From positions 62,001 to 126,000 of the forward strand of contig NW_025954969.1 in the NCBI RefSeq assembly GCF_022376445.1: a stretch of 64,000 nucleotides of DNA, written 5' to 3'. The notes below the pieces were generated by a model that saw only the letters and a program-made list of their open reading frames with translations, searched no databases and was not told the DNA's origin. Source of the DNA: Fomitopsis serialis (Eukaryota; Basidiomycota; Agaricomycetes; Polyporales; Fomitopsidaceae). This document shows positions 44,414-55,590 of this stretch, piece by piece. A program made the translations under genes and the position numbers. Positions within the stretch are counted from its first letter, which is position 1. Every line of letters starts with the position of its first letter.

Positions 44414-45374
44414 TCAGCTGGCTGAGGTCGGCGTCGTCGTCGTCGTCGTCGTGGGTCGTGTGGGCATGGGTGGGACGGCGTCGGCGAGGACGAGGTTTAA
44501 AGCAAGGTACACTCCAACCCGCCCCCGGCGGCACGGCTGAGAAAATACTATGCGCAGTGCCGCGCCGAATGCCCAGCCATTGACACACTTCCAACAGTCG
44601 GTCACATCTGCTCACCACCCAAGGCTGCCAGTTTCTACGGAGGTCGATGCCAAGGCACCGTCCGGGCTGTAGACGGTAGCGGAAGGCAAATCCACCCACG
44701 GCGAGAGGGCGTCTATGTGAGTGTACGAGTACCTACATAGCAGCATGCACATTGCGTATATTCAACGTCGGTCTCATGCAGCGAGTTGCACTCTGACCAA
44801 CGCACGTATAATCAGGCTACATACATGTTATCTCACGGCGCACTGGCGAACGCTGGATGGATAGGCTGCCAACATGTCACACTGCATAGCCATGACAGCA
44901 TCGCCTTTGTATACGGAGGCACGACCAGATGCCGGTGTGCGTGGTATCGATGTCGCGATGTCGACAACACCTGTACTTCCGAGTCCGGAATCCGGACCCA
45001 AAGAGGACGGCTTGCCGCGCAGCGGACACGCAAGGCGAGTTCCGCCTTCCGGTTGACAGTAGGTTTGTGGATTGTGCCGGGATCGTTCCAAGAGCTTGAG
45101 GCCGAGATAATAATGACCTTTACTTTGTAGGCTCGACGTGCCAAGCAGCGCCTCGGACGTTTGCTAAACCGTGTCATCAAAACCCAATTCTACAGGAAGC
45201 ACGTCTGGTACATCTGTCGATACACCATGGATCGAAGAGGAGAACCAAGCCAATGTCAAAGTCTTCAAGCTCAAGTCATGCAGGACGACTGAACATCGGC
45301 ACAACTACTACTACGTAGTGCTCTCAGTGGTGTTACACATAATAATCTAATGGCGTCTCACATGCTTTACTTGC
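44414..45374. other. Upstream region of the mannosyltransferase, with a CGT microsatellite
   Basis: 961 bp without a supportable gene. Seven CGT units lie at 44432-44452, only 19 bp before the mannosyltransferase ATG, so (ACG)7 is probably in its 5' UTR. Confidence 0.45.
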
Positions 45375-46790
45375 TCATAAGAATAAACGACGCTCGCAAT
45401 GACATGGTGGCTTGACTGTTCAGCGGCTGATCAGAAAACGAACTTCGCCCAACGACTGGGAGCTCAGGCTTACGAGGAGAACGCGGCTTGGCTCGCATGT
45501 CATGCAATGCAGACAAGGACGCGCGCCGCCGCGGCGACGTCTTGCTTGTCAGCGGTCGCTTTGGCATCACGACGGCAAGGCAGTAGTCCACAACTGACTG
45601 TGACATCTGCATCAGGCCCCGGTCGGCAGCCATGATTGGGCAGCTCTGGAAGTGCCAAATAAGCGAGAGAAATTTGAATCGCTTCAGGAGGTAGATGAGC
45701 ATGTCTCGATACCATGTCGAAAGGGTACATACGTTGATGAGTTCGGCATTGACACTCTGTGGGATGGATATTTTGACAGGTACGAGATGTTGCCACCCTT
45801 CGAGTAGGAGTGTGTTCCCGGGATCAGTGTACTGCACGCCAGACATTATGTAAAATATGCTATAGCAGCTGCGTAATAGAAGGTCTTTCTCATCCTAAGG
45901 AGCCATTAGTCTCCCGAGTCAGTGTGTCTAACTGAGATACGCACGTAATCCACCGGGATCCGCCGCATCCCAGGGCGATGAACAGGAAGCATCGAAAAGC
46001 GAAACTTGAGGGACCACAGCACTAACATGACAGTCACAATCAACATCAGCCGATCTCACGTTGTACTTACACGGTTCACTGACCTCCGTAAGCAAAATTA
46101 AACAAAGGAGCCTGAAGAATCGCGCTCGTCTTGAGCTCCAAGAATCCGCGCCACTGCGTATCATCCTCCATTATCTGTGTCAGCGCTCCTTCGAGCTGCC
46201 CGCGGTCCCGGGCAGTGCAAGCCAGTGTTGCAATATACAGGTAGTCCTTCAGTATTGGAGGTACTTCGTAGCTGCTTCCCTGCTTGACGTGCTCCTCGAC
46301 GGCATCCTGTGTGGAGTGCTGCAGCAGGTGCGCGTACTTCATTACATATCGAAGGCATGACCATGCGTCTTTCGGTAGGCTGCCAGGGAACCCGTCAGCG
46401 CAGCCTCCTTAAGTGTTCCGATCGAAGGAATATGGGTACATACCTCCCGTCAGGGTCCCTGTCAATGCCGAAGACATCCTCCACCACCTTGAACGCGAGC
46501 TCTCTGAACTGATGGGAAACATGCAAAAACACAAGAAATGGATTAACGGCCAAACATTCCTCTATCTCGTCATCATCTTGGCTCTCGAAAGCGAAGAGGA
46601 AATATAGGTAACCAGAGGCAATCCTCGCGAAGATGTCGAGCAGGAGCTCAGGAGGGAGAAGCAGAGGGTGCCTGGGACGGACGATAGGGCTATGGCGCGG
46701 ACAGACAAAGTACTTGTATCGCCGGTTATCCGCAGCTAGGTTGATGTTCCTATGGCGGTGAACTTGAATGGCCTCAGGGTTCATGCACAT
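45375..46790 (-). CDS. F-box-like protein, copy B of an inverted pair
   Basis: Exons 46790..46444, 46379..46084, 46021..45945, 45894..45733, 45645..45474, 45415..45375 (364 aa). It is a paralog of copy A at 39929 along its whole length. Shared blocks include 'YFVCPRHSPIVRPRHPLLLP', then 'PELLLDIFARIASGYLY', 'FLHVSHQFRELAFKV', 'AWSCLRYVMKYAHLLQ', 'LVPVKISIPQSVNAELIN' and 'LKPPCHCERR'. The F-box-like start is followed by a domain I cannot name. The start ATG at 46790 matches copy A's start; an earlier GTG is not a eukaryotic start. The intron between exons 4 and 5 reads through in frame here but contains stops in copy A, so I kept it as an intron. Divergent with the triple-repeat gene at 47521. 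Confidence 0.7.
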
Positions 46791-47520
46791 GTCTGCCACA
46801 TAGCCATGATATCAGCACATCGGGTAACGAGAGAGTAAGGTGTTCATCACCTTGCGTAGTGTCTGCCTTTGATAACATATGCCGAGTGGTCATTGTTGAA
46901 GGAAGGCTCGAGTGAGTGGCGATGATGATAGCAGTTTGCAGGTCATGAACTCGACAATGAAAGGATGTTGAATGACGGTGGCCTCAACAGTATAGGGTTA
47001 ATGCCACCTTGTACTGTTGACTGCCTCACGGACGTCTCATTGAGAGAGTTTGAGATGAGTCTTCGTGACCTATTGCAGCTTTGGAGCAGGCTGGCCTCGC
47101 CGGTAACCTTCTGTATAAGTACCTTGCGCGATAGCAAAAGATAAGCCTAGAGTAATTTAGATCTGAGTTGACTATTCCTGCGTAGTCGTGCTTGTGCTTG
47201 ACGTACGTGAAGGTTATGTGTATACGACTCGGACTACACAGATGAGGCGAGGAGCTACATCGTATCATACATAAGTAGTACTTACTAGCCACCGCCGCGC
47301 CGTGGCTCTCTTGAGCGCTTATCCAATCGTCACGATCACATGCCCGGCTAATGCCCAAGCGAAGACACCTGGCCAACGCGTACGCTGGCCTCCTATATCC
47401 AGTCTTCGGACCATCTCAAGGGCTGACTTACTCTTAACCTGCATCAAAACATCTGAAGTTCGTTATTTCGTCTCTGCATAAACTGTCACTGGCGGGACTG
47501 ACCATATTCACGTACTGTAG
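46791..47520. promoter_or_regulatory. Divergent intergenic region
   Basis: 730 bp between head-to-head starts (F-box-like copy B and the triple-repeat gene). No gene and no clear motif seen. Confidence 0.4.
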
Positions 47521-50500
47521 ATGGCGGCGAAGCCACTCGTCCTCGTTTTCTCTTTTTCAGACTTCCAAATGAGCGAAATGGATGCGCATCTCTTGCTACA
47601 TCTGAGAGCTAAAAGCGAAGTCGAAGTTGTCACGTCTCGGGTTACCGCTCTGCGGTGGCTGTCGGGGACTTCACGCCCTCAGGCCATCCTCCTTGCCGAT
47701 GAAGTCGTCACCGAGCGAAAACAGGAAGCACTACTACGGAAGCTTGTAGAGTACGCGAGGTTGGGGGGTACGATTGTCTTTGGCTGCAGGTTCTCGACGT
47801 TCGTCAAGCCCAAGAACATGGAGGCACTGTTTCAAAGGACACTGGGATTGCCATGGGCTAGGGGCAATTATCACCGGTCTACGTTCTCTCTCAACAGAAG
47901 AGTTGAGAACATTAGTCTCGAGAACCTTTCTCCGTCATACAGCATGAAAGCTTCGCACCTTCGAAACGTCGCGCCCACGGCAGCTGTGTATGTGCCCACC
48001 GACAAATCTAGGATCGAATCACACGTGTTTGCCCCTGCTCCCGTCGGAAATCTCGACGAGACCCCTGCCGCATTCACCAAGCTTGGCCTCGGCTACGTCG
48101 GCTATGTGGGAGACGTCAACTCCGAAGAAGAGACAACACATCTACTCGTCAATATGTTGCTCGCATCTGCGCGGGGGCGGGAGGCGACGTCGACCGTGAG
48201 TCTCAAGGTGTATCACCTTCATTGTGAGCTGACGCCCCTTTTATCGCAATAGGCCCAACCGAGTGTGCAACGATCCTCGGTCTTGATTCTTTCGCTACAC
48301 AAGGACGCTGCCTTCGATGCGCACAACGCTGATGTGTATGCTGTTTTGCGTAGTAGGGCTGAAGTCGTAGAAGTTTCCACGAAATCTCATGCCCTGCGAT
48401 GTCTTACGACGACACCACTCCCATCCACAGTACTGGTCACGGACGCTGGTCTCTGGGACGAAGAGAACAGCTCCCTGTTGTCAAGACTCGTTGCGTATAG
48501 TCAACGACGCGAAAGCACTGTTGTCTTTGCGTGCCAGTTCAGTAGCTTTGTGCGCTGGCCAGACCTTGACGCTCTCTTCGTGCGACTGGAGCTCTCCTGG
48601 CGCTCGGGCTCTCACACGAAGATGGATGTGACAATCACGAGGGCTGTCGACGATCTCGACTTCGATTCACTCACGGAGACCTATAAGTACCCGAAAGCCT
48701 TGTTCCTTCAACATGTCCCATGGGAGGAGTCCGTCTACGTCCCTACTCTGCAATACCGCAGTCAGGAGACAATGGCAGCGCTGGGTCAGACGCTGCACGG
48801 AGGCCATATCGGATACGTTGGAGACGTCAACCCATCGGAGCATACAACGAAGCTCGTCCTCGCGCTCTGCTTCCCAAAACCAGCGCCAGCGCCAGCGAAC
48901 GAGGCAAGCCCGGAATCTCTTCCGGCAGCCGCTTCGCAGACGGTGAGTGCACTGTTACGTTTGTGACATCCATATGAAACTTATCACCCGGATAAGCCTG
49001 CCCCTCAGTCGGAATACCGCGAGCAGGCTAGCGAACAAGCTGCGAAGCCCCAGATTCTGCTCGTCTCCTTCGACAAGTTATATTTCTTCGACGGCATCGA
49101 ACAGCAGCTACTTTCGGCCCTCAAACAGAATGCAGCAGTTGAGGAGGCACTCGACGCCAAGGCTGCCTTGAAGCGCTTAGCAGCAAAACCGAGCCCGGCT
49201 GCGGTCGTCTTCACTCACCCCGCCGTCATTCGCGACGACAAGGTCATTCACCGCGTCATTGAGTATGCTCGTGGAGGTGGTAGGGTGATCGTCGGCTCTC
49301 AATTTTCCAACAACCTCCCGCTCGACCAGTTGAAACCGTTCTTCCAGAAATGGGAGGTCCCCTGGGCTGCTGGCGCATATCACCGCACGACAGTCGCTCT
49401 GAACCTGGACGGTGTACCTCCTCCGTTGCGCTCGAGCAAACTGTTCCCTGCATACAGCCAGAAGGCCGTTCATCTGAAGCACGTGAAGAAGGAACACAAG
49501 GTTTACGTGCCAACGGCGGCGTCATGCGTAGAGAACCAGTTTGGCCAGCCCGGCGAGGCGTTGACTGGGTCCCTTCTGGACGAGTGTTCCGTAGCCTGGG
49601 CTCCTATCGGCAAAGGCTATCTAGGGTACATCGGCGACATCAACTCGGAAGAGGAGAGCACCAGACTGGTTCTCGAGATGTGTGGCATCACGGTCAAGCC
49701 TGGGGATCTTGGCTCCCGGAAGTGCGATGTGGGCATGTACATCGAGGGCGACGATGTCAAGCCCATCACAGAGACATACGCCGAGCGACTACTTCTGCTG
49801 CGTCAGGAGCTGTCGCAGCCTCGGCCTCGAGAGAAGGAAGTAGCCTTCCGATCGGTGAAGCGTGCCAACATGTCGCGGCGCAAACGTTTGACGGCCGAGG
49901 TGCTGAAGGAAGAGGTAAAGCTCTCGCACTGTTTCCTCGGACCGGAACTCACGTGCGGATCATGCAATTTAGGGTAACAAATTGTTCAAGGAGGGCAAAG
50001 CAGCACAGGCGGCGAGCAAGTATCGTCAGGCTGCTGTCGTCTACGGTCCCAAACCGGTCTACATGAGTAACCTCGCCGCAGCTCTACTCAAGATGGAACG
50101 GTATGTGGCTTAAGTATGAGCATGTTTGCTCACGGCTGACCAAATGTTCAAGCTACGTAGCAGCTGAGGATGCTGCAAGCCGCGCGCTCTTCTACGAGCC
50201 GAAGAACATCAAAGCGCGATACCGCCGAGGGATGGCAAACAAGGAGTTGCGCATGTATGCTTATGCCATAGAAGGTGCGTTTGCTCTGCGATCATCGTTA
50301 TTCTATGCAGGTGCATTGATAATCTCGCATGGTGCAGACTTCCGCAGCGTTCTGAGACAGGATCCGTCGTCGGCGCTTGCGCGGACCGCTCTAGTGGACA
50401 CGATCCGTTTGAATAATGAGCGAACACCACCTGAGGGACCACCGGAGGAGGCAGAAGGGAATGAGCCTCTGTGGGAGATAATGACCGAGTCGGATAGCAG

Positions 50501-51307
50501 CGAATATGGGCATGAGGGGAACGGTACGCCCTGTCGTTATCTGAACCACGACGGATGCAGGCATGGCTCGCAGTGCAAGTGGATGCACGCGCCCGACGAC
50601 CAGAGCGTTCGTGACGAGCTGTGAGCGTTATAAGGCTATCTCTTCGACATATGATATTGACTGTTTGCAGAGGCCGTAACGTCTGTATCTTGTGGCTGCT
50701 CGGGAAGTGCACTTATACGCAGTGCTATTACGCGCACGACAAGACGTACCTTCCCCAGGGCGGCTGGTGGAACAAGCCCGACAAAGTCAAGCACTTATCA
50801 CGCGGAGCCAGCATCCCCATCACAGGCCGGAAGAAGAGAGACAGAAACATGTTCTTGGTGTCGATTGCGTACTTACAGGACTGGCGCACTGACGAGTGGA
50901 TGTCTGGGCGCTTCAGCGAATTGGACGACGATTCGATCGACATCGGGCAGCGGTCAGGCGTAACGGTCAACACGACCCAGCGCGATGGTCGGGTCCAGTG
51001 CAGCTACACCATGCCCACAGGCGACATTGGAGGCAGAGGCAGACACGATGAGTACGATGAAGATGACGACGAGGATGACGATGAAGATGATGACGGAGAC
51101 GACGACGATGCTGCGTGGGAAGAGGAGGAAGAGAGGATCAATAATTTCGGCTTCACCAAGAGCGAGGTGAATGATTTGCTCTGCCAAGGTGTGAAGCCTT
51201 GGGATGAAGACGCTTGGGTGCGTGGTCTGTATACATGTACAGGTTATGGTTGCTCATGACATGCTACGGTCTGTCAGGACGTGCTGGATGCTCTGCGTGG
51301 CATGTAA
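47521..51307 (+). CDS. Triple alpha/beta-repeat, TPR and double CCCH zinc-finger protein
   Basis: Exons 47521..48195, 48253..48942, 49009..49914, 49973..50100, 50153..50274, 50338..50620, 50671..51217, 51278..51307 (1126 aa). Three diverged repeats of about 210-230 aa fill aa 1-740, the first two each in one exon. Each has a hydrophobic first strand ('LVLVFSFSD', 'VLILSLHKD', 'ILLVSFDKL'), a Gly-rich strand ('GGTIVFGCRFS', 'STVVFACQFS', 'GGRVIVGSQFS'), a 'Y-H-R/K' turn and an end block 'G-Y-V/I-G-D-V/I-N-S/P'. This suggests a Rossmann- or glutamine-amidotransferase-like fold without an obvious catalytic Cys. TPR-like helices follow ('GNKLFKEGKAAQAASKYRQA'). The CCCH fingers are at about aa 906 (C-x7-C-x5-C-x3-H) and aa 940 (C-x7-C-x4-C-x3-H), then an Asp/Glu run (aa 1061-1090). 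CCCH fingers commonly bind RNA; the role here is unknown. Confidence 0.85.
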
Positions 51308-51515
51308 TGGCTCGTATATGTCTCTTATCAGTGTCCACTCGTGAGATTCGTGAATCGTTGTGTCGTGCCAGTCCTGCTTAGTTGTAGTGTTACTTTTTTG
51401 AATTGAATTGATGATAGCGGCGTAGCGTACTTGTAAAGTGCTAAGAAAAATTAGTGCTAATAATGATACTTGAAGCCGCGGAGTAACGATACATCATCTG
51501 TGTAATAGTTGAGCA

Positions 51516-51521
51516 AATAAA
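51516..51521 (+). terminator. AATAAA polyadenylation-type signal
   Basis: AATAAA about 210 bp after the stop of the triple-repeat gene, in the convergent gap before the adenylation-enzyme stop. It is a plausible poly(A) signal, though fungal genes often lack a strict one. Confidence 0.35.
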
Positions 51522-51604
51522 GTACTGTAGAGTAGTCCGAGCTTGGGTGAGAAGTAATGTCCGATTCATGATGTCCAGTCGCTCCGAATTAAATATTACA
51601 TTAC

Positions 51605-53333
51605 TTACGCGCTGAATATCGCATCCAGTTCAGACTTGAACATATCTTCAACGGCCCGTCGCCGGACGTTCCCCTTCGTCACTGTCCGGGGCAATGTACC
51701 TGTAGGGACGACCACGACCATCTTCGCGGAAGTGATCCGCTCGTGAAGATATCTCCTCGAGTGGAAGTGGCGCGTCCTGCGGATGATCTCCTTCTTCAGC
51801 CGCTCGCCGTCCATCTTCAGAGCCGGGCTCGCCTCGATGAAGAGCACGGGCGACGGCCGGGCGTTCCCCACGACGATGCACTGGGATATGAGCTCCTCGC
51901 ACGTCGCGCGGACGTTGTCCTCGATGGCCTTGGTATCGCAGCGCAGCGCGTTCGAGCTCTTGATCCAGTCGTCGTTGCGCCCGCGCGAGACGTACGCGCC
52001 GGGCTCGACCTCGAGGAAGAGGTCGCCGGTGTGGTAGTGCCCGTCGGCGGCGCGGAGCGAGGGGTCGGGGCAGTCGGGGGACTCGGCGAGGATGACGAGC
52101 TCGACGAGCTGGCTGTTCAGGTTCTCGTACGCGGACTGCGACTGCGCGTTCGTGCCGGAGACCGGGAAGAACCCGTAGTGCGAGCCGGCGATGGGGCGCA
52201 GCGACGGGCACGGGCGCCCCCCGCCGCGGACGGACGTGAGCATGATGCCGCACTCGGTGTTCGCGAACACGTTGATGACGTTCATCCCGTTTTGGTACAC
52301 CCACTCTTCGTCCTCCTGCGGCATGGCCTGGCCGGAGTAGAAGATCTCGTCGAGGGCGCGGAGCTGGGCGAGAAGCTTGGGGTTCTGGCGGGAGTTGCGC
52401 ATGTGGATGCTGAGGAAGGCGGGGAACTGCTGCAGCCGGTTCAGGTGGCAGCGGACGATCATGTCCAGGAGCTCCTCAGAGCTGAAGTCGACTCTCGTAG
52501 GCTGTACGGTGCAGGCGCCGTTTTGGAGCGCGCCTAGAAGCATGAACGTCTGACCGATGTGGCATACACTCCCTCTAATGATAGGGTTCAGTTTGACTCC
52601 GGTGAGACTGGGAGTTCGAAGACTCACATAAAGTCCGTAACATCTTGACCATCACGTCGGAGCGGCCGCGAGAAGTGTTTCGCTTTATTGATGATGGTTG
52701 TGAGCCATACATAGTTGCATGGGATGAGCTTGGGGGAGCCCGAGGTCGACCCCGAGGTGTGAAATATCACAACGGTATCCGTGCCCTTGACCGCCGTGAG
52801 ATCGATCATCGGCGGGATCGTTAGATTCGAAACATCGTGATGGCGAGCATCCACCGCCGCATGTGTGGGTACGTGGCAAGTGGACAGATCGGGAGTGTAG
52901 GTGGGTTCGAAGATGAGCGCTTTCGCGTTAGCTTTCCGAAGAAGCTCGTAGATGATGTCCGGGTTTGGAAGTCGGAGGGAGCAGAGTTGAGGGATGTAAC
53001 CTGCCCGCGCAATGGCGTATACGTGACAATGTCGAGTATGTAAGCCCTCCGAGCCTATAACGGAGTCAGTGATCGATCGCACGGATATTCGCCAGTGGAT
53101 TGGCTTACCATAGTCCAACGACTGATCGCGGCGCTACACCATCTCTTGAGAGAACGCCGTTCCAGTAGGTTGCGAAGTGCTCCACATCGGCGTGGAACTC
53201 GCGATAGTGACTGGCTGCCATGATTGCACGCTACCGGTCTCCTGGTTGAGGATGGGCACTGAAAGGCTGGCAGTGTTGGGTGCTTCGCCGCAGCCTCCGA
53301 AAGGACAGTGAGGTGGGTCTTGTAGTTGGCCAT
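51605..53333 (-). CDS. Stand-alone adenylate-forming (NRPS-like A domain) enzyme with a frameshifted N-terminus
   Basis: Exons 53333..53109, 53054..52628, 52574..51605. The fold activates a carboxylic acid as acyl-AMP. Core motifs are 'VVIFHTSGSTSGSPKL' (A3, ATP grip), 'NVFANTECGI' (A5), 'YHTGDLF' (A7), 'SRGRNDDWIK' (A8) and 'GTLPRTVTKGNVRRR' (A10 with its Lys). The protein stops just after A10, with no carrier or reductase domain, unlike full fungal A-T-R enzymes. In the first 300 bp four 1-base losses are needed to follow the conserved frame: near 53259, 53202, 53041 and 53031. With them the length would be 541 aa. No intron explains them. Either local assembly errors or a decaying N-terminus is possible. 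A TATA-type box lies about 150 bp upstream. Confidence 0.78.
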
Positions 53334-55590
53334 TACGTGCGTTGTACGATGACGAGGGGCTAAAATATAAGGTGATAGTCTGGAGATTAGAGTCCGGAAC
53401 GTAAGGTACCAAGGAGAAGGATAGTCAGTCGGCTTGGAAAGTGAGGCTGAAAGTTGTGAGATGCTGAAGTCAAACAGGACGTATATATAATGAAAGGAGA
53501 TCCCCGGGATTAGGCTTCGGTGGCAGGGCAGTCATCTGCTTCAGGACAAGCCATCGGTAGATGCGACAAAGTGCGCGCATGGAGTGTGGGCGGCAGCGGC
53601 ACAGTCACTGTCAACGATAGCCAATGAGTCTGTGCCGCCGCCGTGACTCACCTTTACACGCCTCTTGGCCCATACAACATCGGGCTATGCGGACGGGACC
53701 ACAACTTCTTGATGCGCAACAAGGCGGACAGGGCGCTACATTCCCAAGTAGCCAGGCCCACCGCGGATGCGGCCAGCTGTTGCATATACTGCAGACCTCC
53801 ACCGCGGACATCCGTCGAGGTCGCAGGGGTGCTGCCGTCGCAAACTGATGGTGGGGGCCACGACACAGGACATACGCGCTGGCTGCCAGAATATACGCGC
53901 CTGCACAGCCAATGACCCGCGTCGCATCTGCGCGAGTCGTGACCGCGAGCAGGCCGAAGGGCGGAATGGTCGGTAGATAGTACACGCATCTTGACGCGCA
54001 CGGAGGCTGTTGTACTCGGGCTTGACATGATCCCATCCTCCCCAGAGCGCAAGAGTTGCGGGCGGCGGCGGCGAGGTCGCCAAGGGTCCTCAGTTTCTCT
54101 CCCGCTGATGTCTTCATTTCATAATCCCTGTTCGCTCAAGCGTCCGTTCTTCCCGTGTGCGAGATGCTGTGCGACGAGTTCCAGACGTCAGTTGGGCCGA
54201 CACTTCAGCGGAAGTGCCTTACCGTGCGCTTTGTATGGTAGTAATCCCCCAGCAAGCACGTAACCCGACGCGTCGGAGACTTACATACCATCCTCATCTC
54301 CAATCTTACCTCGAGGCAGTCTCAGGATAAGTCTACCCGCCCCGTCGTATTTCGCTGGCAGATGTGCATTCGGAGTTGCGGTGCATGGTACGGGAGATCG
54401 CTATGCATCATGATCGATACGGAGCAAGTGTGAGGTGGCCCCGGGCGCCAGTGCGCGCTAGCTACGAACTTAAGTTGGACGGCGGCCATCTCCTTGATTG
54501 AGCCTCTGAGCTGCGTCAGGCGAAGATTTCCCCTGCAGAGCGCGCAAGGACCGGGAGACTATGTCGAAGCCGACTGTCTTTGCTGGGGAGGGGCGGTGTC
54601 GCGCGAGCAAATGCGGTTGAGGCCTCGAGGTGAAACTGCTGACTCCAGAGCGATCTTGCGTTCCAAAATACAAGAGGGACTGACTCGTACGACCTCGTCT
54701 TCGATGCGTCGACGCCGCGGGAGTGATGAGCGTGCACCGCAAGGGGGGGTACCAGGTCAGCCTGTTGCCATATGCATCGTTCGGGGCCGTATTGCGATAG
54801 TCTTGCAAAGCATTTAATTAAGACCACTCGGAAGCGATCGAACTTCCAGCGAAGACTACCATAACGGTACGCATAGTCGTGGAAGCTATGAAGATAAACC
54901 GCACGAAGACGTCGACAGATCATGTCGGGCGAGACACGAGGACAAACAGAAGCATGGTTAAGTTCGACTGACTCTGTCACCCAAGTTCACCCAGTCACGC
55001 TGGTGGGAGAGTATCTGCCATGGCGGCGGCCACCTCGAGATGGGCAGTTGAGATTCTGGGCACCGCACCTTCATTCGGAAACAGTCCTAGGATTGTTCAG
55101 CAGAGCAGTGCCCCCTGAAGTGAGCTGATTCTTGGACGAATTGCTTAGATGAGTCGGATACGGCGTCCACATGGTTCCTGAGCAGCCTCCTGCCCATCCC
55201 GCCATTGGCGCGAAGGTGGATAATTGTCCCTTACGCGTCCCAGATCTGCGCCACTCATCATTGACTGGTATCGCGCAGGTGGCGGAGGCTGCGTCGTCAC
55301 GAACGGAGACATTGTACTAGTCGTGTCAATGCAAGACACAACGTCTGTCAACCATCCAGCAGCGGCAAGGAACGCCGGTGGCGGATTGAGCGCTGCAGCA
55401 CAGGTATGAGTCCAATGTTTGTTGACCGGGTTCTGCCCATGACCATCCGCTACCTATCACATACGCAGTGGTTCTGTCACGTTTCGGGTCTTCTGTGCCT
55501 TCTTTGCGACGAGTATGGGTCCAGGTATGCGTTACATTTGACCCTCTACGACGAGCGCTAATGGCCATTGCTGCACAGGTAGTTTGAACC
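53334..55590. other. Gene-poor stretch, includes the adenylation-enzyme promoter
   Basis: About 2.3 kb with no recognisable gene. The first 200 bp hold the TATA-type box of the adenylation enzyme. A frame at 55224-55409 ('DWYRAGGGGCVVTNGDIVLV') looks slightly protein-like but has no partner exon. Confidence 0.35.
53482..53489 (-). promoter_or_regulatory. TATA-type box
   Basis: TATATATA about 150 bp upstream of the minus-strand start at 53333. It is suitably placed for a regulated, TATA-containing promoter. Confidence 0.45.

Noticed and set aside
51743..52537. 264-residue plus-strand ORF opposite the adenylation enzyme
   Set aside because: Val/Glu/Arg-rich antisense shadow of a conserved coding exon.
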